A stretch of 44,475 bases of DNA from Acidianus hospitalis (GCA_046533895.1 JAWDOK010000008.1:1-44475); one strand, 5' to 3'; counted from the stretch's first letter, positions 1-8,412 are shown. Made by a program: numbers and translations. Notes: generated by a model from the sequence alone, not told the origin.

Positions 1-24
1 ACTAAGCGTCGTTCATAAAAAGAA

Positions 25-1593
25 TTAGTCGTGAAATATCCTTGCGTGGATTATTGCAGGAATTCCGCTCTTCACTTTCTCTTTTCCTCTCATTAATGCA
101 TCCTCAACTTCGTTGGGCCTTTCTACATACTCGTAATATCCTCCTATGCTTTCTATCGTTTTAGGCAAATCATCTATGTCAATTTCTGCCCCAGGGTAAT
201 TGTCAAATTTCTCCTCAGGATAAACTTCCTTTACTGCTCTCTCTACTGCCTTCCAACTCTTATTATCAAAAATGACTACGAGCACTGGGAATTTTTTGGC
301 TACATAATAAAAAGCTGTTGGAACTCCGAAAATGAAAGAACCATCACCTACAGTTATTACAACGTCTTTTCCAGTTGCCATCTTATAACCTACTCCTGCA
401 CCTAAAGCCCAACCTAAATGACCCATTGCAGGGTCTCCGAAGTACGAATTGAAAGAGTTAAATTCTCCATACTTAGGATTCAAATCGTACTCATTAAATA
501 CAGACAATTTCAATTTTCCAATTTCATATGATAAATAGTCAGGATGAATTTGTTTCAAATCCGCCAGCTTATTTATTCTTTCCTTCTTTTCCTCTCTTTG
601 TCTTTCTATCGTCTCTTCTAGGTCTTTTTCTGGTTTTCTCTCTATCCTTAGTTTACTAAAGAATTCGTCGACTGAGGATTGAATGCACAAATCACAGGGA
701 AATTCATAATAAGGAATATAAGAGTATGAAGGTTCAACGTCAACTTTTATTATTTTAGCATCAACGTCAGTAAAACGCGGAATCCAAGGTACCTCCGTTT
801 CAACTTCAATTATTAAGTCAGCCTCCTTTAAGTTAAAACGGTCTATGGCCATCTTACCGTTTGAGGGATAATTAACCCTTTCCCCCACGTAATTTAAGAC
901 CGGAATTTTTGCTGAGTCGGCAAACTCTTTGAGAGAATTAAACCAGCTTTCCTTTCTTCCTGCTCTCCAAGTTATAATTACGGGGTTTGAAGCCTTCAAT
1001 ACCATTTCCTTTGCCCTTTCTACTAAACTTTCCGGAACTCCAGGATAGAAAGGTTCCATTTTTACTTCTTTCTCTTCAACTTTTGCTATGCTAACCTCCC
1101 TAGGTATTGCTAAATAGACCGGGCCTTGAGGCTCACTTAATGCTATTTGTATTGCCCTAGATATTGCTGCAGGTACTTGAGAAGGATCCCTTATCTCAAA
1201 CTTCCATTTTACGTATTTTACAAGCTCTTCTTGGTCTGCATCCTGAGTCCAGTGAATCCTTAAAGTCCTGCTTGCAGTACTCCCTTTATCGGTATAAGGA
1301 CTTTTACCTGCAATAACTAACAAAGGTATCCTTGAAGTGTAAGCGTTAGCTATTATTCCTAGACTATTTAATGTCCCAGGGACTGTATGAACCATTAGAA
1401 CACCTAGCTTACCTCCTAAAGAATAACCCATTGCAGTGCTTGCAGCAGTTATTTCGTGCGGGACTACTACAAATTCAGGATTTTTTAACTTAAGCTCGGC
1501 CTTAATGAATGCAGGATAATCAGTTCCAGAAACTATGAAGACCTTGTCAGTATATTTTGAAATTTCCCTAAGTATAAACTCTGCAACGTCCAT
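25..1593 (-). CDS. Thiamine pyrophosphate enzyme, acetolactate synthase-like
   Basis: This 522-residue protein has the three-domain layout of the TPP-dependent decarboxylase/acetolactate synthase family. The N-terminal pyrimidine-binding domain carries the catalytic glutamate in VPHE (about residue 47). The C-terminal domain has the Mg/TPP diphosphate motif, beginning GDGSFIFG and ending at FDNKSW. Family members condense or decarboxylate 2-oxo acids in the cytosol. The length is slightly below that of true IlvB proteins (about 550-590), and no small regulatory subunit (IlvH) lies next to it. A decarboxylase or another 2-oxo acid enzyme is therefore as likely as a biosynthetic acetolactate synthase. 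It stands alone, transcribed leftward. The family is certain; the substrate is not. Confidence 0.85.
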   Translation of the reverse strand: MDVAEFILREISKYTDKVFIVSGTDYPAFIKAELKLKNPEFVVVPHEITAASTAMGYSLGGKLGVLMVHTVPGTLNSLGIIANAYTSRIPLLVIAGKSPYTDKGSTASRTLRIHWTQDADQEELVKYVKWKFEIRDPSQVPAAISRAIQIALSEPQGPVYLAIPREVSIAKVEEKEVKMEPFYPGVPESLVERAKEMVLKASNPVIITWRAGRKESWFNSLKEFADSAKIPVLNYVGERVNYPSNGKMAIDRFNLKEADLIIEVETEVPWIPRFTDVDAKIIKVDVEPSYSYIPYYEFPCDLCIQSSVDEFFSKLRIERKPEKDLEETIERQREEKKERINKLADLKQIHPDYLSYEIGKLKLSVFNEYDLNPKYGEFNSFNSYFGDPAMGHLGWALGAGVGYKMATGKDVVITVGDGSFIFGVPTAFYYVAKKFPVLVVIFDNKSWKAVERAVKEVYPEEKFDNYPGAEIDIDDLPKTIESIGGYYEYVERPNEVEDALMRGKEKVKSGIPAIIHARIFHD

Positions 1594-2075
1594 GTGTATT
1601 AAGTAGTTGGATCATTAAATAAAGATAGTGAAAGTGAATTTCTTGTCAAAAAGAAAGAGAGTCGAGGAAAAGAGTATCCTTTTATAAAATCGCATAAAGT
1701 CTAGAGGTATCAAATTTCATAAAATGTTAAGCGATATACTGTCCTGCAATTACGTTTAAAATGTGACCATAAGGAGATTATTTGAGAAAAAGAAAAATTT
1801 GTAGATTATGCGTATACGCGTGTTTACCCGTGGCGTACCTCTAATTTCGCTACAGACTAAGGGATCATACATCGTCACCCTAATCGATCGCTATCCTCTG
1901 TGAGAAGTCATCAGTCTAGGAAGATCATTAACAAAAGCAATTCGTAATACTGTATAAAAATAACTTGTCAAAACGATATTTAGTAAGTAGTAGTTACATA
2001 GAAGCGTTACAGTCTTAAAATGAAATTCTCCTTATCTGCAATCGTTTTATTATTTATTTTCATAATATATATAAT
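1594..2075. other. Intergenic region with one copy of a dispersed repeat
   Basis: No convincing gene was found here. It holds a 10-bp palindrome gcgtatacgc near 1809-1818 and, at 1961-2016, a copy of a short sequence also seen near 7356 and 26109 (listed separately). The last 40 bases are AT-rich and probably carry the promoter of the HEPN gene. Confidence 0.5.
1961..2016 (+). repeat. Dispersed short repeat, copy 1
   Basis: The sequence runs from taacttgtcaaaacgatatt to agaagcgttacagtctt. Its right end matches the reverse complement of 26109-26160 closely (shared aaacgatatttag and tagaagcgttacagtctt) and, in weaker form, 7356-7395. It could be the end of an old insertion element or MITE, or a shared regulatory or RNA segment. 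Confidence 0.45.
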
Positions 2076-2441
2076 ATGAAACGAGCTGAGGACTGGATTA
2101 AACAAGCTGAAAGGGATCTTGAAGAGGCTAAGTATGCTGAGAATGTCGGATATTATGAACTTGCGTGTTCACAGCAATGTGCTGAGAAGGCAGTTAAAGG
2201 GCTTTTACAATTTAGAGGTGTAGAGAAGAGAGGCCATTCGATTTCTCACCTTTTAGAAAATCCTCCAGAAGACGTTTTACAATGTGCAATTTTTCTTGAT
2301 AAGCAATATACTCCATCAAGATATCCAGACGTTTATGATGAAGGCTCTCCTTATGAATATTACACGCAAAAAGATGCAGAAGAATGTATAAATTGTGCAA
2401 TAAAAATACTTAATTGGGTTAAAGGTGAAACCTCCAAATGA
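2076..2441 (+). CDS. HEPN domain protein, toxin of a HEPN/MNT pair
   Basis: This 121-residue all-helical protein has the archaeal HEPN signature: an N-terminal DWIKQAERDLEEA helix, a CSQQCAEKAVKGLL helix and a late SRYPD motif (residues about 82-86). HEPN proteins of this class are RNases or RNA-binding toxins held in check by a nucleotidyltransferase partner. The stop codon overlaps the start of the next gene by four bases (ATGA), so the two are translated together. An AT-rich promoter region lies directly upstream. HEPN assignment is solid; toxin activity is inferred from the pairing. Confidence 0.85.
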   Translation: MKRAEDWIKQAERDLEEAKYAENVGYYELACSQQCAEKAVKGLLQFRGVEKRGHSISHLLENPPEDVLQCAIFLDKQYTPSRYPDVYDEGSPYEYYTQKDAEECINCAIKILNWVKGETSK

Positions 2442-2788
2442 AGCTTATTATGTTGTTCGGTTCAAGAGCAAGAGGAGATTTTACGAATAGCAGTGATTAC
2501 GATGTCCTAGTAGTAGGGGACGAAATTCCCAAGGATCCAAGAAAAGTACCTAACGAACTTTACCTTAAGGTTATGAAAATGTTCCCAGGGGAGGTTGATG
2601 CAGTATTCATGAACTCCGAAGTTTTTCTTAAGAAGTTAAGGGAAGGGTCACCTTTTTTCCTTCAGATAATAGAAGAAGGTAAAATAATAGAAAAAGATGA
2701 GGAATTTTGGAGAGAAGTTATTAAGATATATAACAAGTTGAGACCCCTCTACGAGAGGAAAGGAAAGGCATGGATAAGGAAGATTTGA
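2438..2788 (+). CDS. Minimal nucleotidyltransferase (MNT), antitoxin of the HEPN pair
   Basis: This 116-residue polymerase-beta-fold nucleotidyltransferase carries the motif GSRARGDFTNSSDYDVLVV near the N-terminus, with GS and the two metal-binding aspartates (DYD) present; a further acidic residue lies in EVDAVF. In characterised HEPN/MNT systems the MNT protein neutralises the HEPN toxin, in some by AMPylating it. The N-terminus is very short (about seven residues before GSRARG). The four-base overlap with the HEPN gene supports an operon. No other gene shares the unit. Confidence 0.87.
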   Translation: MKLIMLFGSRARGDFTNSSDYDVLVVGDEIPKDPRKVPNELYLKVMKMFPGEVDAVFMNSEVFLKKLREGSPFFLQIIEEGKIIEKDEEFWREVIKIYNKLRPLYERKGKAWIRKI

Positions 2789-2877
2789 AGCTAATCTATC
2801 TTTAACGCAAACTATTGAGCTGTCGAACCTTTGCTTACTCTGACTCTAACATCAGCTACAAAGCAGTATCTGAGCAA

Positions 2878-3504
2878 TTACACTAAGAAAGTGCTTCCAG
2901 ATTTTCCGTGAGAAACGTAAACAAATGAAGGCTTTAAAGACTTTATTTTCTCAACGCTCTTAATTAGCTCTTCAAGGTTCTCATATATCGAGGGATATTT
3001 AAGGCCCTTGTTAGTTCCTTGTAGAGTGTCACCAACAATTACTGAATTAATGGAAGGTAAATACAAAGAGATGGAATCGTTAGTATGTCCCGGAGTCCTT
3101 AAAACTTCAACTCCTTCAACCAATTCCCCTTCCTTAAGTATAAGGTCTTCCTTAACTCCGGAAAATTTCTTAAAAAAGAGAGGCCTACCTAGAGCAAATA
3201 CTACCTTTAGAAAGGCGGAATGCAAAACCGGTTCTCTTATTTTTCCCTCTCTTAAATAATCAACGCCGTTAGCATCTATTGCGAACTTAGCTTTAGTATA
3301 ATTCCTTAGTTCATAAGCGCCACCTATGTGGTCAGGGTGAGTATGAGTGAAAACTACGTAGTCCAACTTCACTCCTTTAGAGTTTAGGAATTCAGCTATT
3401 CTCTTACCGCTTCCTGGAGTTCCAGCATCTACCAGAATGTAACCTTTATCGTAATCTATTAGGAAGGATTTAACGAACCTTAAAGGTATTTCATAAACCT
3501 TCAT
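2878..3504 (-). CDS. Metallo-beta-lactamase fold hydrolase
   Basis: This 208-residue protein has the MBL metal-binding motif HTHPDHIGG (about residues 53-61), a second histidine in TPGHTND (about 138), the bridging aspartate in VGDTL and a late VSHG. All positions for a dinuclear zinc or iron site are visible. The family includes glyoxalase II-like thioesterases, lactonases and other hydrolases; nothing shows which substrate this one uses. It is monocistronic and faces the PaREP1 pseudogene. Confidence 0.85.
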   Translation of the reverse strand: MKVYEIPLRFVKSFLIDYDKGYILVDAGTPGSGKRIAEFLNSKGVKLDYVVFTHTHPDHIGGAYELRNYTKAKFAIDANGVDYLREGKIREPVLHSAFLKVVFALGRPLFFKKFSGVKEDLILKEGELVEGVEVLRTPGHTNDSISLYLPSINSVIVGDTLQGTNKGLKYPSIYENLEELIKSVEKIKSLKPSFVYVSHGKSGSTFLV

Positions 3505-3584
3505 AATTAAATTACCTCGTTAACGCTATTAAAAGTGTGCTAGGTGGATAATGATATTTAGGTGAGTAAGCAAAATATATCATG

Positions 3585-4051
3585 ATGGAGGAGTTAATAA
3601 AGAAGGCTGAGGAGAAAGGGATAAACGTTGAGGATTTAATAATTTCAGCTTTATCCAAAGAAGACCCACAGGAAGGAATAAAGGCTAGGTTAGAATTGGC
3701 TGAAAAGTATATGAAAGAAGCTGAAGAATACCTAAAGAAAGGCGACGTAGTTCAATCTTCAGAGAAAGCTTATAAGGTTGCTGAGGAGATAGTCAAAGCC
3801 TTTGCTGAGAAGTTTAATTTAACCGAATATCAGCAGGCAGTAAAGGAAGATAGGTGGCATACTTATACTTTAGCAAATGCTGCAGCAAAACTTTCCTCAA
3901 GGTTAGGTGATTGGATTAAAACTGGGTGGATTCAGCTTACACACTTCACGTATGGGGATTTCATAAAGCTAAGTTAGATATAGATAGTGTAAAAAACTTA
4001 TTACAAGACATTAAAAGAATGCTAGAGGAAAGTAAAAAGATATTATCTTAG
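3585..4051 (+). pseudogene. PaREP1 family protein, disrupted by a one-base frameshift
   Basis: The first frame starts MEELIKKAEEKGINVEDL and is closely similar to the intact PaREP1 protein at 13876-14337. It runs out of frame after GDWIKTGW and stops at 3977. In the -1 frame from 3929, translation continues as DSAYTLHVWGFHKAKLDID and then to SKKILS, ending at 4051. This matches the tail of the intact paralog (WDSAYVLHVWGF). The simplest reading is loss of one G in a gggtgggattc-type context. PaREP1 proteins are small helical, probably HEPN-related proteins common in Crenarchaeota, of unknown function. A sequencing error or programmed frameshift is possible but less likely. Confidence 0.8.
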
Positions 4052-4162
4052 TTTATAATACATTTAGCGACTAATAGGAAATAATCTAAATGATTTACAT
4101 AATTGAATAGATTTTCCCTTATAATAGTTGTGAAGATTAATAAATCTTTTAAAGTTTAGTAG

Positions 4163-4217
4163 AAATAATAATCTGGCTCCCCTAACTGAGATATGATGTA
4201 GGCTAGCGGGACTGAGA
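4163..4217 (+). ncRNA. Candidate C/D box guide RNA
   Basis: Boxes alternate with the spacing of archaeal C/D sRNAs: CTGA (4186-4189), 3 nt, ATGATGT (4193-4199, one mismatch to RTGATGA), 12 nt, CTGA (4212-4215). The 5' C box is weak (ataataa at 4165-4171, spacing 14). A GTGAAGA follows at 4219-4225, 3 nt after the second CTGA, but no D box follows it. The register is therefore uncertain. No target was identified. Confidence 0.4.
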
Positions 4218-4416
4218 AGTGAAGATATAGTTTCTCTATTTCATAATACAACAAGGAAATGACGAGAAAAGTAATAAAATATTACATAATAATTTATTGA
4301 TAACTTGAAAAAGTTTTTATCAGACATGTATCAGAAAAAGGTTTAAAAGACCTACTATTTTTTAATTTTCTTTCAATGCTTAACCTGGCGTAATTAAAAA
4401 GAGTTCTCGAGGAAAA

Positions 4417-4545
4417 ATGATGGAAATATATAAATTAAATCTAGGAATCAGGTTAACAATAGCCCTACTAGGATTAGTACTAGCAGCCTTAGGAATGGCT
4501 CATGTCTTCTTCGCTGAACCTAGTGATTCTGGCCTTATTGGTTAA
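4417..4545 (+). CDS. Small single-span membrane protein, 42 residues
   Basis: The reading frame begins MMEIYKLNLG, continues through a hydrophobic stretch (TIALLGLVLAALG) and ends AEPSDSGLIG. It would be one transmembrane helix with short tails. A TATA-like tttaaaaga at 4339-4347 and a weak purine-rich gaggaaaa just before the ATG are consistent with expression. No family was recognised. The clean helix and non-shadow position favour a real gene, but a chance ORF cannot be excluded. Confidence 0.45.
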   Translation: MMEIYKLNLGIRLTIALLGLVLAALGMAHVFFAEPSDSGLIG

Positions 4546-4570
4546 AAATTTTTAATATTATAACGATAAT

Positions 4571-4584
4571 CTTTTTAAGTTAAT
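4571..4584 (+). promoter_or_regulatory. TATA-like promoter of a leaderless gene
   Basis: The sequence ctttttaagttaat lies about 25 bases before the GTG at 4600, the usual distance between an archaeal TATA box and the transcription start. There is no room for a ribosome-binding site, so the mRNA is probably leaderless. Confidence 0.5.
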
Positions 4585-4599
4585 ATTCGACGTTTTTTC

Positions 4600-5652
4600 G
4601 TGTTAATCGAAAAAGAGCACATTAAGCTTTCAGAGGTATTATATTATTTACAGAGGTTCGGTGATTTAAATCCTAGAGTTATTGGCGCAATTTCTAGAAT
4701 AAAGGATGCAGATAAATTAATTCAATGGCTTAGAGAGAACTTTCAGTATAGGCTTGCTCCTATTCCAAGATATGAAGCCTTGGGATTAAAGAAATATTAC
4801 GTAACTATATACTCTAACTATGCTGATATATCCTTATATAATATATATGAACTCTTTGACGGTACTCCTTTATTTATTTTGAGGGATGTTATTAATCCCT
4901 TAGTCCTTAATCTCTCAATTTACTATAATTCAACAGATTTCGATAGAGTTCTAGATTATTTACAAGATGAGGGAATAATTTATCACTATGACCTCCACAA
5001 AGTTGAGGAAGAGAAATTTTACCCTATTGAGTATTCAAATTTCAATTTCGAGAGGAGAGAATTCACAAGATTATTAACTTCTCCAAGAGAGCCTTTTGAA
5101 TTACCTGATTTAACAGAAGGTTTCTTCCCTGATGAAGTAGATATGAAAATTATTGGTAAAAAACAAGCTAAAACAGTCTCCTCACTTAAGGATATATCTA
5201 CAATGCTGGGAATCTCTTTCAAAGACGCCTTGTATCATACTCAAGCTCATGTGATAGGGAAGGGACTAATAAAAGGATATTCCGTGTATTTATATAAACC
5301 TGACTTTAGGTTAGAGATAAGCTTTAGTGAGAAAGAGACTTTGGAAGAATTATCTAGAATACCTAGTATGTACCTTGCATATAAGCTAGATGATAAAACA
5401 TACTATGCCCTCGTTTTCGATAATTCTTCTAGGCTATTGGATTACTTGGATTTTATATCTTCACTAAAGAGCAAGGATACAATAGAAGTTTATATTCATC
5501 CGTTTAACGAGAAGTACTTATTTACTGCCTCAATTCCTTATGAGCATTTTGAAAACGGAAGGTGGAATTTTAATACAGAAATTATGATGTTTAGGGCAGA
5601 AAAACTAGTAAAGAAAATTGAAGAAAAAGATGAAGGAAGACAAGGAGAGTAA
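4600..5652 (+). CDS. Possible winged-helix transcription regulator, 350 residues
   Basis: It starts with GTG just downstream of a TATA box. The N-terminal 60 residues (HIKLSEVLYYLQRFG, then GAISRIKDADKLIQWL) and a central part (VSSLKDISTMLGISFKDAL, about residues 195-213) look like two helix-turn-helix units. The regions between them are mixed alpha/beta. This layout fits archaeal regulators with duplicated Lrp-like halves, but I see no diagnostic ligand-binding motif. The end is charged (KKIEEKDEGRQGE). The DNA-binding role is an inference; hypothetical protein would also be defensible. Confidence 0.55.
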   Translation: MLIEKEHIKLSEVLYYLQRFGDLNPRVIGAISRIKDADKLIQWLRENFQYRLAPIPRYEALGLKKYYVTIYSNYADISLYNIYELFDGTPLFILRDVINPLVLNLSIYYNSTDFDRVLDYLQDEGIIYHYDLHKVEEEKFYPIEYSNFNFERREFTRLLTSPREPFELPDLTEGFFPDEVDMKIIGKKQAKTVSSLKDISTMLGISFKDALYHTQAHVIGKGLIKGYSVYLYKPDFRLEISFSEKETLEELSRIPSMYLAYKLDDKTYYALVFDNSSRLLDYLDFISSLKSKDTIEVYIHPFNEKYLFTASIPYEHFENGRWNFNTEIMMFRAEKLVKKIEEKDEGRQGE

Positions 5653-5672
5653 GAAGAGTGCCTTTCTTGTTT

Positions 5673-6101
5673 TTAGCATTTTATTCCTAATTCTTCTCTA
5701 ACCTCCTCAAGTACGTCCTTGTATTCTTGTTCTTTAATTTCGCATAAATATCTAGAGTATTCTTTAACAACTTTCTCCTTATCAATTATTCCGATGTCTA
5801 TTAACGGAATTAAAGTTACGTACCAACTTAATGCTCTTACTACGACGTTACTATCTTTTAACATTTCTAAAAAGTAAGGGGAAAGAGCTTTACATTCTTC
5901 AACTGTTAAAAACTTCTCTTCCACCAATTTCTTTACGAAATTCCAAGCTCTATACCTAGTTCCTGTGTCTGGAAATTTTAACATTTCTATAATAAAATCT
6001 TTGCCAAGTTCTTTATAATGAGCCTCTACATAATTCCAAGCTTCGTGCTTTAATTCCTTATCTTCACTCTGTAAGTACTCCTTTATTCTTGATTCCATCA
6101 T
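5673..6101 (-). CDS. Small HEAT-like repeat protein
   Basis: This is a 142-residue helical protein. Three evenly spaced motifs, HEAWNYV (about 19), YRAWNFV (about 50) and VRALSWYV (about 87), suggest a short alpha-solenoid of HEAT-like repeats, a scaffold for binding proteins or nucleic acid. No catalytic residues are evident. The frame opens with two ATGs (6101 and 6098). It converges tail to tail with the preceding gene (20-base gap). The function is unknown. Confidence 0.65.
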   Translation of the reverse strand: MMESRIKEYLQSEDKELKHEAWNYVEAHYKELGKDFIIEMLKFPDTGTRYRAWNFVKKLVEEKFLTVEECKALSPYFLEMLKDSNVVVRALSWYVTLIPLIDIGIIDKEKVVKEYSRYLCEIKEQEYKDVLEEVREELGIKC

Positions 6102-6135
6102 TAACTTTATTCTTGATAAATCTTAAACTTAAGCT

Positions 6136-7140
6136 ATGGCATTTCTCCAGCAAGTTATAAGCACAGCTTCTGGCTTGAGCTCTGTAGTCTCTACAGTAGC
6201 CCTAGTATGGACAATCTATTACTACAGAAAGCAGACGGAGCTTTTGAAAACTCAAATAGATGAGATGAAGAAAGAGTCGTCTGTACAAGAATGCCTCCAA
6301 TTAAGGGATTCTACTATAAGGCTTCACGAAGTTTTATCTCCTTTAATGCTTGATGAAATAGGAGAAATAGAAAACTTTAGGGATGAGCTTAACAAGGTTT
6401 GTTCTTCTCCTTCAGTTTCTTGCATTTCTTATATACACAACCTCTTTTCTAGACCGGAGGAAATAGGAGAATTTAAGGAAAAGATTTCTAGAATATTGAG
6501 GGACTTAAATAGCTTGAAGGTTAATGATCAGCGTTTTAAGAATTACGAAGAGTTTGTGAAAGACGTTTATTCCTCGATCTGCAATATTCCTTACTCCTCG
6601 TCCAAGGGCGAATGCGAACTTTTAGAAGAGATTGAAAGAATGAAGAACGAATATTCTGAAATTATTAAGTTGACCGACGTACCGCTAATTAATGACATAA
6701 AAGGTAACATGATGAAGGAGATTGAACTCGGCAAGGAAGTAGGCAAGATGGGCATTGACGATTTATTTGATGTCGTGGATAAGTTCTCTTTCATAATAGA
6801 CGGCAAATGCGGAGATAAAACTTGTAAGGACGTTTTCCCACTAAGAGACGTGATAGAAGGGAAGATTAACCCATTGAAGGAAATGATAGAGAATCCAAAG
6901 GAATTTTGTAAAAAGTACGGTCTGGAATTGGGATGTGACGAATATAAACCTCTTTTAGTAAAAATAAGGGATGTAGTAGAGGATGATGAGGAATCAAAGG
7001 TGTTTTATTCAATACTCTACTTGAACTGGATATCTAATCAATTTAAGACAATGGTTAATACAATTCAATTACCTTCTGAGATTGATATAAAAGTAAGGAT
7101 GAAAGCTGAGCTTGAGAGAATAACTTGCATTTCGAGTTAG
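6136..7140 (+). CDS. Membrane-anchored helical protein of unknown function
   Basis: This 334-residue protein has one N-terminal membrane span (about residues 9-28, VISTASGLSSVVSTVALVW), then a heptad-like coiled coil (TELLKTQIDEMKKE) and a long helical region rich in charged residues. There are unusually many cysteines for an archaeal cytosolic protein, several paired (CGDKTCKDVF, CKKYGLELGCDEY), suggesting disulfides or metal sites. It starts 34 bases from the divergent HEAT-like gene, so the two probably share a promoter region. No family was recognised. Confidence 0.65.
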   Translation: MAFLQQVISTASGLSSVVSTVALVWTIYYYRKQTELLKTQIDEMKKESSVQECLQLRDSTIRLHEVLSPLMLDEIGEIENFRDELNKVCSSPSVSCISYIHNLFSRPEEIGEFKEKISRILRDLNSLKVNDQRFKNYEEFVKDVYSSICNIPYSSSKGECELLEEIERMKNEYSEIIKLTDVPLINDIKGNMMKEIELGKEVGKMGIDDLFDVVDKFSFIIDGKCGDKTCKDVFPLRDVIEGKINPLKEMIENPKEFCKKYGLELGCDEYKPLLVKIRDVVEDDEESKVFYSILYLNWISNQFKTMVNTIQLPSEIDIKVRMKAELERITCISS

Positions 7141-7174
7141 AAAACCTTAATACCCTACTCGATGGCAAATTAAT

Positions 7175-7228
7175 AGATGATGAGCACCCAACCTCCAGAA
7201 GAGTGAAGAAGGCTAGATTGTCTGATCA
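7175..7228 (+). ncRNA. C/D box guide RNA (canonical spacing)
   Basis: Box C ATGATGA (7177-7183), 12 nt, D' CAGA (7196-7199, one change from CTGA), 3 nt, C' GTGAAGA (7203-7209), 12 nt, D CTGA (7222-7225). This is the spacing of archaeal C/D box sRNAs that guide 2'-O-methylation with L7Ae, Nop5 and fibrillarin. The two guides are gcacccaacctc and aggctagattgt. Targets were not identified. Confidence 0.75.
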
Positions 7229-7355
7229 GTTAATGTACTTACTTCTTTTCATTGGGTTCTAATTCCGCCTTACACCTACGTCAAGGAAACTCCATTACTC
7301 ACCTGATCACTAATTAGGGAGATAATTAATGAATAATAGTTGTAATATTAAACGT

Positions 7356-7395
7356 AACTTGTCTAGACTAGCAGTTATGTAAAACGTTACAGCCT
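7356..7395 (+). repeat. Dispersed short repeat, decayed copy 2
   Basis: The sequence taacttgtc, then agcagttatgtaaaacgtta and cagcct aligns with gaps to the repeat at 1961-2016 (taacttgtc, then agtagttacatagaagcgtt and acagtct). It lies directly downstream of the uppP stop codon. Confidence 0.35.
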
Positions 7396-7396
7396 T

Positions 7397-8194
7397 TTAA
7401 CTTATTATTAACCCTAACATGCTCACTAGGACTGCTATTCCTCCTAACATGAAGTCAATTAAGTAAACCTTCTTAGTCTTAGCAATTTTTAGTAGAAAGC
7501 CTATTACAACTAAGCCGGTAAGTAAGGCTGATATTACAGCGAGAGCGATTCCATCAATACCAATCATTGATATAACGTAACTAACGTGATGTCTTGTAAA
7601 TAGAAGAGTTGTCCCTACAGCACCTATTGCTGCCGGTATATAAGCTAAGTAGGAGTAGTGAAATGCGTCCTCTGGATTTATTCCTAAAACTAACATCGTT
7701 GACACAGTCATCCCTGACCTACTTACTCCTGGAAGTGCTGCAATACCTTGTGCTATGCCTATTAATATCATTTCCTTGGTGGAGAGGTTCTTGAACTCCC
7801 TTGTTCTAGATCTTGAATACTTAATATAAATTCCGTCTGCTATTAACGCTATGCCTAAGAATATCATCGGAATTGAAGGGTTATATGCGTTCTGAAGTAG
7901 TTTGTCAGAAATTACGTAGAGAGGTACTCCCACTATTCCAGTAAAGGCTGTGACCACGACCAGAAATTTTAGAAGGAATTTTTCGTGGAAAACCCTCTTA
8001 ACGTCATGTCTAAAATAAATTAATGCGGAGCCTATCGATCCCATCTCCATAAATAAGCCAAAGGTGTAAGCGATACTTACGTCTAGGCCGAGTAAATAAT
8101 GGGAAGCGATTAATTCCTGTGTTTTACTACTTATAGGTAGCCATTCCGAAATTCCTTGTATTATTCCTAGAAGAATTGAAACCAAGAAGTTCAT
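7397..8194 (-). CDS. uppP: Undecaprenyl-diphosphatase-like polyprenyl phosphatase (UppP/BacA)
   Basis: This multi-span membrane protein carries both UppP signatures: GIIQGISEWLPISSKTQ near the N-terminus and GIAQGIAALPGVSRSGMT in the middle (catalytic Glu, Ser and Arg present). In bacteria it recycles undecaprenyl diphosphate; in archaea the likely substrate is dolichyl diphosphate used for S-layer N-glycosylation. An upstream GTG at 8203 is in frame, but ATG 8194 is preferred. It has aggtgg seven bases upstream and gives the family's usual start MNFLVSILLG. The ribosome-binding site lies in the end of the upstream small ORF, so the two are probably coupled. Confidence 0.88.
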   Translation of the reverse strand: MNFLVSILLGIIQGISEWLPISSKTQELIASHYLLGLDVSIAYTFGLFMEMGSIGSALIYFRHDVKRVFHEKFLLKFLVVVTAFTGIVGVPLYVISDKLLQNAYNPSIPMIFLGIALIADGIYIKYSRSRTREFKNLSTKEMILIGIAQGIAALPGVSRSGMTVSTMLVLGINPEDAFHYSYLAYIPAAIGAVGTTLLFTRHHVSYVISMIGIDGIALAVISALLTGLVVIGFLLKIAKTKKVYLIDFMLGGIAVLVSMLGLIIS

Positions 8195-8196
8195 TT

Positions 8197-8412
8197 TTAC
8201 CACCTGCTTAAGAGCGCTAACTCTAGGCTTATTGCCGTAATTAAGTCATTATGGAAAGGCAAAGAGAATATTGGAGATACGACAAAATGCCTAGGCAAGC
8301 TTTTTCTAGATATAGAAATTATGAGGAGGAATAAAATAGGGATTAAGAAAATATCTTTTCCCAATATACTTATTGATAGAAGGCCTAGAGTACTTAAAGT
8401 AGTGAATTTCAT
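8197..8412 (-). CDS. Small hydrophobic protein upstream of uppP
   Basis: This is a 71-residue frame with a hydrophobic middle (DIFLIPILFLLIISIS) and a less hydrophobic tail. Its stop codon falls two bases before the preferred uppP start and overlaps the uppP ribosome-binding site, as expected of the first gene of a two-gene operon. An AT-rich stretch (ttatttttatta on the minus strand) precedes it. No family was recognised. It may be a leader ORF, a small membrane protein or a chance frame. Confidence 0.4.
   Translation of the reverse strand: MKFTTLSTLGLLSISILGKDIFLIPILFLLIISISRKSLPRHFVVSPIFSLPFHNDLITAISLELALLSRW

Noticed and set aside
1860..1930. C/D-like boxes on the minus strand (CTGATGA, GTGACGA)
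   Set aside because: No D or D' boxes at the right distances; spacing does not fit.
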